Shown here one piece after another: positions 47,436-55,634 of a stretch of 64,000 nucleotides of DNA. Every line of letters begins with the position of its first letter. The stretch's first letter is position 1. The DNA lies in the NCBI RefSeq assembly GCF_030503435.1, contig NZ_JAUKPO010000004.1:365891-429890 (forward strand), given 5' to 3'. The stretch is from Rhodocytophaga aerolata. Its GTDB lineage: Bacteria > Bacteroidota > Bacteroidia > Cytophagales > 172606-1. The notes under the pieces are model-generated. The model worked only from the letters and a program-made list of their open reading frames with translations, did no database searches and was not told the origin of the DNA. A program made the position numbers and the translations under genes.

Positions 47436-49355
47436 ATGAAAGATAAATCCCAGATGGACTCAAAAGAACTAGAATACAAAGAACTATTTTTGGCAGAAGC
47501 CCTGGAAAACCATGAAGAGCTAAACAGGCTAATGACAGAACTGGAAAAAAACAGCTCGAATAAGAATGCCATTAATGCCTTATTTAGAATCACTCATACG
47601 TTGAAGGGAAACGCGTCAGGGATGGGTTTTGAAGATATTACCAAACTATCGCACACCCTGGAAGACCTGTTTAATGAGATTAGGTCTGGGAAGCTCCAAG
47701 TAGATGCAACTATTTTCAATGATCTTTTTAAAGCTATAGATACACTGGGAGCACTTATTAATTCACTAAAAACGGGGCAGCCTGTACGGTATCAGGGCAT
47801 TAAAGCTAAACTAGAGGTTATCATACGGAAAGCTACTGAAAATAATGAAGTTATTTCCCCCATTGCACCTATTGAACAGCCTATAAAGACAAAAGCTAGA
47901 TCCGGTAAAAATACCTTAGTTACTAAAGCTACTGATTCACCTTCAACTCTTGCACCAGTACATGTTCAGGAAAGGGTTGCACCACTTACAGCCACAACAG
48001 GGGCCACTACTGCTACAATAGAACCAGGGGTTGAACAAAAGATACTACCGCAAGAAAGTACAATCGGTAACCAGGAAACTGAAAAACCCGATACTGAAAA
48101 AGTAGACGCGCAAATTACTTTTTCTGACCTGGTTCAGGTGCCAGTGAAAAAACTGGATAATCTGCTCAATCTGGTAAGTGAGCTTACCATTGAGCGGGAT
48201 AGATTGGTAGCCATGCACATGGGAAAACTCAGCAAAAATGAATACTCCAGATTGCAACGGATTTCATCCGATCTGCAATACTCTGTTATGGATGTCCGGC
48301 TGGTACAGGTAGGTTTTCTTTTCAATAAATTCCACCGTGTTTTGCGCGATGCGGCTGCTTCTGAAAATAAAAAGGTTTCGCTTAAACTAGAAGGAACCGA
48401 TACAGAAATAGACCGGAACATTCTCCAGATCATCAGTGATTCTTTAATTCACCTCATTCGTAATTCAGTAGGGCATGGAATAGAAACACCGGCTGAACGC
48501 TTAAACGCAGGAAAAGCTGAAACAGGTACAGTCACGCTGCGGGCCAGTACCGATAAAGATTCAGTGATTATCGAAATTCAGGATGATGGCAAAGGCATAG
48601 ATCATACAATTATCCGGAAAAAGGCTATTGAAAAAGGGTTGATTAGCAAAGAGGCTGCCAGCCAGCTATCTGAAATGGATTGTATCATGTACATTTTTGA
48701 GCCCGGGTTCTCCAGTGTCGATCAGGTGACGTCTATTTCCGGAAGGGGTGTTGGGATGGATGTAGTAAAAAAAGCCATAGATGCGGTAGGAGGCAATATC
48801 AGCCTGTTTACTAAAGTTGGTCAGGGTACAGTTATTAAACTTTCTTTGCCTTCATCTATGGCAGTAAAAGGCACCCTTTTGTTTGAGTTAGACAGAACGG
48901 AATATGCTATACCACTTACCTACACTGAAGCAGTAGGTTGTTTATACAAAAAAGATATACACAAAGTAGGAAATGGGCTGGTAGCAACGCATTTGGGTAA
49001 AACAATATCTATCGTCTTTTTGAAAGACTTATTCGCGCTAAATGATTACTCCCACCACAGCCGGGAAGGAGTTTTTCATACTAGTTTCGATAGAGTTTCG
49101 CCCGATGAGAAATTATCTATTATTATTGTGTCCTACCATAACCGACGGGTTGGCCTAGTAGTAGATAAGCTTTTGCAGCAAAAAGAAATTATCGAAAAAC
49201 CACTTGCCAAACCAGTAGATGTAGTAAAATTCATAAGTGGCGTCACGATTCTGGGCAACGGCAATATTTGTCTGGTTTTGAATATCACGGCTATGATCAG
49301 TTATATATTCCGTATTTCCAATACAGCTACCCAGCTGCAAAGCCTGTCTGCTTAA
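47436..49355 (+). CDS. cheA: Chemotaxis histidine kinase CheA
   Basis: 639 residues. The P1 Hpt domain has the phospho-accepting His54 in RITHTLKGNASGMGF. A long linker (about 120-225), rich in Thr, Pro and Glu, stands where P2 would lie, so a P2 domain seems absent. P3 dimerisation (VKKLDNLLNLVSELTIERD), P4 ATPase (N box HLIRNSVGHGIE, G1 DDGKGID, GRGVGMDVV) and P5 CheW-like regulatory domain follow. The N box has Gly where CheA proteins nearly always have Asp (NAxDHG). The gene directly follows cheB without a gap. Confidence 0.93.
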   Translation: MKDKSQMDSKELEYKELFLAEALENHEELNRLMTELEKNSSNKNAINALFRITHTLKGNASGMGFEDITKLSHTLEDLFNEIRSGKLQVDATIFNDLFKAIDTLGALINSLKTGQPVRYQGIKAKLEVIIRKATENNEVISPIAPIEQPIKTKARSGKNTLVTKATDSPSTLAPVHVQERVAPLTATTGATTATIEPGVEQKILPQESTIGNQETEKPDTEKVDAQITFSDLVQVPVKKLDNLLNLVSELTIERDRLVAMHMGKLSKNEYSRLQRISSDLQYSVMDVRLVQVGFLFNKFHRVLRDAAASENKKVSLKLEGTDTEIDRNILQIISDSLIHLIRNSVGHGIETPAERLNAGKAETGTVTLRASTDKDSVIIEIQDDGKGIDHTIIRKKAIEKGLISKEAASQLSEMDCIMYIFEPGFSSVDQVTSISGRGVGMDVVKKAIDAVGGNISLFTKVGQGTVIKLSLPSSMAVKGTLLFELDRTEYAIPLTYTEAVGCLYKKDIHKVGNGLVATHLGKTISIVFLKDLFALNDYSHHSREGVFHTSFDRVSPDEKLSIIIVSYHNRRVGLVVDKLLQQKEIIEKPLAKPVDVVKFISGVTILGNGNICLVLNITAMISYIFRISNTATQLQSLSA

Positions 49356-49413
49356 GTAATTTGGCAGCAAGTATATAAAATTTGGCCTTCATCTTTAGTT
49401 GTTCTAAAATTCA

Positions 49414-50232
49414 GTGGTAGACATTACCGACGACGAGTTACAATCGCTTATCCGTGTTATCCTCACCAGGTATGGCATTGATTTTACATCGTATGAAACC
49501 GGTTCCCTGAAAAGAAGAATAGCCAGGGCAATCACTGTCTTTAACGTAGAATCGGTGGTAGAGCTTTGGAATAAGTTACTCAAAGAAAGAGATTTTATTT
49601 ATCCTTTTATAGATGAACTGACCGTTGGCATGACTGCCATGTTTCGTGATCCGGTTTTGTGGAGTACGTTAAAAAACTCGGTCTTGAACCAGTTTTCCCA
49701 ACAGGAAAACATCCATATCTGGCATGCTGGCTGTTCTACAGGGGAAGAGGTATATACCATGGGGATTGTGTTGTCAGACATGCAGCTTCAGCACAAAACC
49801 TCTGCCCTGGCTACTGATCTCAACCAAACATTTATCCGGCAGGCACAGGAGGGCAAATACCATTTAAGCGTATTAGAGGACTATGCCCGCAACTTTACAG
49901 TTTACCAGACCATCCACCCTTTTCACCACTATTATACACTGCAGGAAGATGCTTTTTGTATGAACAGAAGTTTAACTGCACACGTACAATTCAAAAATCA
50001 CAACTTGGTGATGGAAAAAATGGATCATAAATTTGACATTATTTTTTGCCGGAATGTCATGATCTATTTTGACAGCAAAGCCAAAACGAAACTTTTAGAG
50101 CAATTTCACCAGAATTTAAAGGAAGGAGGCTATCTAATAATTGGCTTCTATGATGCGTTGATGCCCTTTATCGACACACAAAAATTTGCTATTTATGATT
50201 TGAATGCTAAAATTTTCAGAAAAATCTCCTGA
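49414..50232 (+). CDS. cheR: Chemoreceptor methyltransferase CheR
   Basis: 272 residues, starting at GTG 49414. An N-terminal helical domain (LIRVILTRYGIDFTSYETGS) precedes the S-adenosylmethionine-binding domain with WHAGCSTGEEVYTMGIVL and DIIFCRNVMIYFD. Methylates receptor glutamates. The usual C-terminal GHSE motif is replaced by GFYDAL, a variant that changes the end of the substrate-side loop. Last gene of the operon, convergent with the PAS protein only 11 bases away and with no terminator visible between them. Confidence 0.92.
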   Translation: MVDITDDELQSLIRVILTRYGIDFTSYETGSLKRRIARAITVFNVESVVELWNKLLKERDFIYPFIDELTVGMTAMFRDPVLWSTLKNSVLNQFSQQENIHIWHAGCSTGEEVYTMGIVLSDMQLQHKTSALATDLNQTFIRQAQEGKYHLSVLEDYARNFTVYQTIHPFHHYYTLQEDAFCMNRSLTAHVQFKNHNLVMEKMDHKFDIIFCRNVMIYFDSKAKTKLLEQFHQNLKEGGYLIIGFYDALMPFIDTQKFAIYDLNAKIFRKIS

Positions 50233-50243
50233 CAAAATTTCTA

Positions 50244-53192
50244 TTACCTCAATTCGCGCAGATTTACCATCTCAATCATCTTGAAAATAACGGTATCCAG
50301 CTCCTGGGCTGAAACCTGCAGTTTATCTAAAATCAATTTATTGATCGGGTCAGTCGCATCTTGTTGGTTAAAGATGGAAACTAATCCAAGTATACGGGCC
50401 AAAGGTCCGCGCAAATTATGAGCTGTCATAAAAGCAAACTTGGTCAGGTTCTTTATGAGTAACTCCCGGTCTTCCTCTGCTTTTTTTCTATCGGTAATGT
50501 CTTTCGACACACCAATTAATCCCACTGGTTCACCAGATTCATCCATAAATAGGGTTGTACTAACATCTACCCATATCAATTCCTGTTTCTTATTTTTTGC
50601 CTGCCATTCCCCTTCAAATGGGTTGCCATTACGCAGCTGATCAATATTTCTTCGCCATTTGGTTAAATCCAGGGTGGTCGGATAAATAGCCGATAAATCT
50701 TTCCCAAGCATTTCATCAATTGAGTAACCAAATATAGCTTCTGCACCTTGATTGTAGTAAATCACGTTGCCCTTCATATCGGTTACAATGACACTATCCT
50801 TCACATTTTTAAGGATATTGGCCTGAAAATTTAGTTGTTGTTCTACCTCCTTACGTTTGGTGATATCTGTTTGTATAGCCACAAACCGCTGTAACCGCCC
50901 TTTCGTATCAAAAATAGGTTGCACATCCAGCCGCAACCAGTATTTTTTACCGGATTTGGTATAATTAAGTATTTCTGTGTGAAACTCCTTACCCTGACTG
51001 ATATGCTTGTACATCAGGTCTATCGTTGACAGATCGGTCTCCGGGCCTTGCAATACAGACCCAGGTTTTTTCCCTTTAATTTCTTCGAATGAATAGCCGC
51101 TAATGCGGGTAAACCCTTCATTTACCCATTCTGTTACTCCCTCAGCATCTGTAATAATTACTCCGTTTTCAGTTTTCTGGGCAACCAAAGCCAGTTTGCG
51201 TACTTCCTCCTCTGCAAGTTTTTTTGCAGTGATATCCTTATGTGTGCCAACTGCTTGTAAAGGCTTGCCCTCTGCATCCCACCGTACCACTTTTCCACTA
51301 TCCAATACCCATACCCAATCTCCGCTTTTGCTTTTTAACCGGTGTTCCAGTTGAAAAGATGGTGTTTTTCCATCCAGGTGATCTTGCACAACCATAAGCA
51401 TGTTTTCTACATCATCGGGATGTAGTAAATTTTTCCAGCTATCTACAGTTGGAGCTATTTCATCGAGAGCGTATCCCAGCATATCCGCCCAACGTTTATT
51501 ATAGGAAACAAAGCCGGTAGTAATATCCCAGTCCCACAAGCCCAGGTCGCCACCCCATAAGGCTAACTCAAACCTGTTTTTTTCTTCCTTTAAGCGGTGG
51601 AAGGCTTGCATCGTGCTGGTAACATCCTGAATAATACCTGATAACTTCACTACCTTTCCAGACGAATCTTTCTCCACCGTATCTACACATACGGCAATAT
51701 GTTTTATCTCCTGTTTAGAAGTAATGAGCCGGTATTGTATTTTTCCCCCAGATTTTTTGCCTGACAAAACGTTGTTTACAAACCCGTCTACTTTTCCTTT
51801 ATCATGCGGATGAACCAATGCCAGATAACAAGCTGCATCTTTTTTTGCCAACAAACTAGCAAAGTGTTTGCTTGCTTCCACTGCTATTTCCTGACAAAAA
51901 TCAAGTCTGTTTTCGAGCAAATTCCATTCAAAATTCCCCACTTTTGCCAGTTGCTGTGCTCTCCGCAGCGCTTTTTCATTTTTTTTCAGCCGCTCAACAG
52001 TTTCACATAATTGTTGATTTACCAGCTTTAACTCTTCTTCATGCTTAATTAGCACAGCCTCCCTCATTACTAGCTGATGATTCAGAGTATGTTCTTTGGC
52101 TAAAGCTTCTTCCAGCTGCTGAGTCGCTTTACGTCTGGTTGTAGCATCTTTAGTGATGCCATCCATACGAACAGGTTTACCTTGTTTATCCTTGATAATC
52201 CATACCCGGTTCAGCACCCATTTTGTTTCACCATCTGGCAGAATAATTCGGTACTCGTGGCCGATATATCCATTTTTCAGCAATACATCGTGGTTGGCAA
52301 GTACCCGCGGTGCATCTTCAGGATGAATGACTTTAAACCAAAGCAAGCGATCTGTATAGAAACTGCTGGATGGATACCCGTAAAGCTTTAAGCAAGCCTC
52401 GTTAACATAATACAACACAGAATCATCCAGAGAAGCCGACCAGACAACATCGCTTACATTATTAAAAATATCCCGTAACTGATTTTCTCTTTCTTTAAGT
52501 GTCCTAACGGTTTCCAGTAAGTAGGCAGGCTCAAAAGGTTGTACGTTGGCCAAAGGATAGTCTGCTATGGTTTGCTCTATTTTATCAGCCCGGTTGCAGG
52601 CTTTGGGTGAAAATAGAGCTTCCTTTCCCGGAAAAACTTCCTCCAGCAAGTTACTGCTACTGAGCAGCGTTGTACAAGTACTAATAAAGGGAGAAAGCCT
52701 GGTTAGCATTGTCTGGCAGTAGCTGGTTTTGCTGTTGGCTAATCCCATCACAGCCATTACTTTTCCTTTAAAAACAAGGGGAATGCTGAGAAAATTAGGT
52801 ATACCAGCTGATGCGTAAGAAGGAAGATGTTGCCAGTGGTAAGGATCATTGTGGATTACCGGACGCTGAGTGAGCAAAACCTCTGTGGCCAGGTTCTGAA
52901 TAAAATGACTCCCGTAGGCATCTATTGTGTCTTCTGCTTCTACCCCATTAGTTGAGAAGACAGATTCTTTATTGGGTAAGCAAGCGAAGTTTCTGGTTGC
53001 AAGCGTGCTCAGCTCTGGCTCCTGATAGGGCTTGCGGATAACCAGCGATAGAAAAGCAGAATGGCTGGCGGTAAGCTCACAGGCATACGCCAACATGGTA
53101 TCCAGCAATTCACTCGATAAGGTGTCAAGCGCTGCAAATTTATAATGCAGGTCTGCTATTCTCGTTAAAATTACCTCCGCCTCCGTATTCAT
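50244..53192 (-). CDS. GAF-PAS5 sensor protein with kinase dimerisation helix but no ATPase
   Basis: 982 residues, soluble. A GAF domain covers about 15-190. Five PAS or PAS-like domains follow (about 235-365, 410-530, 540-660, 665-790 and 790-910), most ending with the usual DIT or DAT motif. The protein ends with a histidine-kinase dimerisation helix pair containing FMTAHNLRGPLARILGL, with the candidate phospho-His, and stops about 60 residues later. There is no N, G1 or G2 box, so no ATPase domain. Such HisKA-ended PAS proteins occur in Bacteroidota. It could receive phosphate from another kinase or act as a dimer-forming sensor. The downstream 11 bases hold no lost ATPase remnant. Confidence 0.85.
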   Translation of the reverse strand: MNTEAEVILTRIADLHYKFAALDTLSSELLDTMLAYACELTASHSAFLSLVIRKPYQEPELSTLATRNFACLPNKESVFSTNGVEAEDTIDAYGSHFIQNLATEVLLTQRPVIHNDPYHWQHLPSYASAGIPNFLSIPLVFKGKVMAVMGLANSKTSYCQTMLTRLSPFISTCTTLLSSSNLLEEVFPGKEALFSPKACNRADKIEQTIADYPLANVQPFEPAYLLETVRTLKERENQLRDIFNNVSDVVWSASLDDSVLYYVNEACLKLYGYPSSSFYTDRLLWFKVIHPEDAPRVLANHDVLLKNGYIGHEYRIILPDGETKWVLNRVWIIKDKQGKPVRMDGITKDATTRRKATQQLEEALAKEHTLNHQLVMREAVLIKHEEELKLVNQQLCETVERLKKNEKALRRAQQLAKVGNFEWNLLENRLDFCQEIAVEASKHFASLLAKKDAACYLALVHPHDKGKVDGFVNNVLSGKKSGGKIQYRLITSKQEIKHIAVCVDTVEKDSSGKVVKLSGIIQDVTSTMQAFHRLKEEKNRFELALWGGDLGLWDWDITTGFVSYNKRWADMLGYALDEIAPTVDSWKNLLHPDDVENMLMVVQDHLDGKTPSFQLEHRLKSKSGDWVWVLDSGKVVRWDAEGKPLQAVGTHKDITAKKLAEEEVRKLALVAQKTENGVIITDAEGVTEWVNEGFTRISGYSFEEIKGKKPGSVLQGPETDLSTIDLMYKHISQGKEFHTEILNYTKSGKKYWLRLDVQPIFDTKGRLQRFVAIQTDITKRKEVEQQLNFQANILKNVKDSVIVTDMKGNVIYYNQGAEAIFGYSIDEMLGKDLSAIYPTTLDLTKWRRNIDQLRNGNPFEGEWQAKNKKQELIWVDVSTTLFMDESGEPVGLIGVSKDITDRKKAEEDRELLIKNLTKFAFMTAHNLRGPLARILGLVSIFNQQDATDPINKLILDKLQVSAQELDTVIFKMIEMVNLRELR

Positions 53193-53687
53193 CAGTGTTA
53201 AGTTACTGAATAAAATCTCCTTAATTAGCTAAATGACTCTATACTTGTTATGCAATTATCGGTGGCTAGTAAAACTTACCAGTGTCGCCCTATGGGTAAA
53301 TGATGCCAAAAGTTTGGGTTTGCTTTCGTTAGTTGTCTTTAACAAACCTAAGAAGTGTAAGCTAATTACCACTAGCCAGATTCATTTGTTAGTGTCAACG
53401 AATATAATTAACTTCTGATGGATAAAGAATAATCAGCTAGAGGACAGGTAACCACTTGTGTAATAAATGAAGTGCTTATTTAGCAATTCCTCTGGCATGC
53501 TGTCACTTTCTTGATTATTTATTGTAAATTTGTAAATGTCAAAACACGTGTTTGTACAAGTAATTAGCTCTAAAAACGTATAAATCACAGTCAAACCCAT
53601 TTATTCAAAACGGTTTTATTATCTTCTGCTATTTTTTAGATACGTAACTTCCATTATTTAATTATTTAAGACAATACGCCTACATCC
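53193..53687. other. Gene-free stretch between the PAS protein and the surface-protein locus
   Basis: 495 bases, A/T-rich, serving two divergent genes. I see no supported coding frame; a 60-codon frame at 53233-53418 has no start context or family. A possible promoter box is noted at 53525. Confidence 0.4.
53525..53532 (+). promoter_or_regulatory. Possible -7 promoter box (TAAATTTG)
   Basis: Exact match to TAnnTTTG, 155 bases ahead of the lipoprotein start at 53688. No TTTG at a proper -33 distance, so tentative. Confidence 0.3.
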
Positions 53688-54563
53688 ATGTATAATTTTA
53701 TTAAAAAATCACTCTTTGGCTTGTTGAGTTTTACCCTGTTGATCGGATGCACAGAGAACAGGAAACCAGAGGACAGTCAACTAAATTCATTGCTTCAGGA
53801 GAATGACTCGCTGATCAATCAGATTAAATTAAAAAATAAGGAGCTTGATGATATTACTTCGTCTATGAATGAAATTGAAAGTAACCTGGCTGCCATCCGG
53901 CGCAACGAAATGGTTATTGACAGTTTGCGCCGTGTGGGAGGTATTAAACAAGAAGAAAAAATCAACCAACTCATTAAAGAAATTGATGAATATGTAGATG
54001 ATAACCGGCAGAAGGTAAATCAGTTGGAAGTACAGATGAGAAACACCAAAAATGAAAGTATCGGCCTTACACGCCTGGTAAACCAACAAAAAAATACAGT
54101 ATTAGAGAAAGAGCAGCAAATTCAGTCGTTGATGAGTACCATTACCAATCTCCGGCAAGAACTCATGTTCACAATCAATACAAAAAATGCAGAAATCAGT
54201 GATAAGCAACGCCTGATTGATGAAAAAGAAGCTGCTATGAACACGGTTTACATTTCTTTTGGCACCCGCGACAAATTGTCTGAGGATGGAATAGTACGGA
54301 AGGAAGGAGGCGTATTAGGAGCCGGAAAATCGTTTAAACTGGCGAGTAAATTTGATGTGGAAAAGTTTAAGAAGGGTAATATGAAGGAGATTCAGCAAGT
54401 GGACCTGGGGGTGATCGATAAAAAAACTGTGATTACTACCCATCCGGCTGAATCGTATTATTTTGTAAAAGCCAGTGGCCGTACTATTCTAAAAATAGTG
54501 GATTATCAAAAATTCTGGAGTATTTCCAAATACCTTGTGGTAGAAACAGAAGGCGGCTTATAG
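53688..54563 (+). CDS. Coiled-coil lipoprotein, Cbp1-like
   Basis: 291 residues. The signal peptide ends in the lipobox LIGC (about Cys22). A long coiled coil follows (about 35-185), rich in Gln, Glu, Asn and Leu heptads. The C-terminal domain has VYISFGTRDKLSEDGIVRKE and ends near FWSISKYLVVETE. That ending resembles a Bacteroidota lipoprotein family annotated as Cbp1 collagen-binding adhesin, but binding is not shown by sequence. The coiled coil would reach several nanometres out from the membrane. It is upstream of two further exported proteins in the same direction. Confidence 0.75.
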   Translation: MYNFIKKSLFGLLSFTLLIGCTENRKPEDSQLNSLLQENDSLINQIKLKNKELDDITSSMNEIESNLAAIRRNEMVIDSLRRVGGIKQEEKINQLIKEIDEYVDDNRQKVNQLEVQMRNTKNESIGLTRLVNQQKNTVLEKEQQIQSLMSTITNLRQELMFTINTKNAEISDKQRLIDEKEAAMNTVYISFGTRDKLSEDGIVRKEGGVLGAGKSFKLASKFDVEKFKKGNMKEIQQVDLGVIDKKTVITTHPAESYYFVKASGRTILKIVDYQKFWSISKYLVVETEGGL

Positions 54564-54779
54564 CAGCTACTATATACGTTGCCGGTTGACCATACACTTT
54601 TATTCTTATTAACAGAATGAGTTACTTATGACTTACTCAGCCGGGCATCTGTCATTTGTTTTCTTAACAACAGTACATGCCGGATCTTCGTTAAACCGTT
54701 CTTAGCCAGCTATCAGATACCAGTAAGTGAACGTTGTGTAATTACAGTAGAAGGTATATAACACATTATCTATGATACA

Positions 54780-55523
54780 ATGAAATTCTACCTCCACTTC
54801 CTATTTTTCTTTCTGGTAACTATTCCTTTTGTTTCCGCTCAACGGGTAAGTAATGTACGGGCACAAGCCAGAGGCAATATTGTTATTATTACCTATGATT
54901 TGTTAGGTACTATTAGCGGGCAATTGTTCACAGTGTCTGTGTATAGTTCGCACAATGGCATGGAGAGGCCGCTGACACAAGTAAAAGGCGACTTAGGCGA
55001 AAATATGAAACCTGGCCCTAACAAAGTAATCGAATGGGGTACTAAAAAAGAGCTTTCTAACTTTGACGGGGATGTAACCATTGAAGTCCGGGCTACCCTT
55101 ACCTACTCTCCTATGCGATTTACTTCTCCGCAACGGAACTCCCTGCATAAACGTGGCAAACCCTATAAGGTAACCTGGCTCGGGGCAATTGCCAACGAAA
55201 ATTTACAACTTGAATTGTTTAATGACACAGCCCGGGTATTTGAGATTAACCGCACGCCTAATAAAGGTTCCTTACAATGGGCAATACCGTTGAATCTGGA
55301 GCCTGGCAAAAACTACAAATACAAATTAAGCAGTGTGGATAATCCATCTAACTTTGCCTATAGTAATACTTTTATTATTCAACGAAAGACGCCCACCTGG
55401 ATTAAGGCACTTCCTTTAACAGCCGTTGTGGCTGGGGTGATCTATTACATTATTTCCAGCGGCTCAGACCCGGCTCCACCAGATGTTGAAAAAGACCTGC
55501 CTTTGCCTCCAAATCCTGAGTAA
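54780..55523 (+). CDS. Exported protein with C-terminal membrane anchor
   Basis: 247 residues. A signal peptide (about 1-20, cleavage at VSA-Q) precedes a first beta domain (about 21-110, RGNIVIITYDLLGTISGQLF) and a second Ig/Kre9-like beta domain (about 115-200, LHKRGKPYKVTWLG). One hydrophobic helix follows near 212-228 (LPLTAVVAGVIYYIISSG), then a Pro-rich acidic tail. The order suggests an envelope protein anchored at its C-terminus. No family with a known function recognised. It precedes the giant Ig-repeat gene by 111 bases and may be co-transcribed with it. Confidence 0.65.
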   Translation: MKFYLHFLFFFLVTIPFVSAQRVSNVRAQARGNIVIITYDLLGTISGQLFTVSVYSSHNGMERPLTQVKGDLGENMKPGPNKVIEWGTKKELSNFDGDVTIEVRATLTYSPMRFTSPQRNSLHKRGKPYKVTWLGAIANENLQLELFNDTARVFEINRTPNKGSLQWAIPLNLEPGKNYKYKLSSVDNPSNFAYSNTFIIQRKTPTWIKALPLTAVVAGVIYYIISSGSDPAPPDVEKDLPLPPNPE

Positions 55524-55634
55524 GGCAATTAAGTTTTCAATCAATTATTAGAGGTAATTCTGCTAAATGCAAAAATTCTGTTTCTGCTTACAGATTTTTT
55601 CATAGGAAAGTTTACTAGCTATAACCAGCACCCA

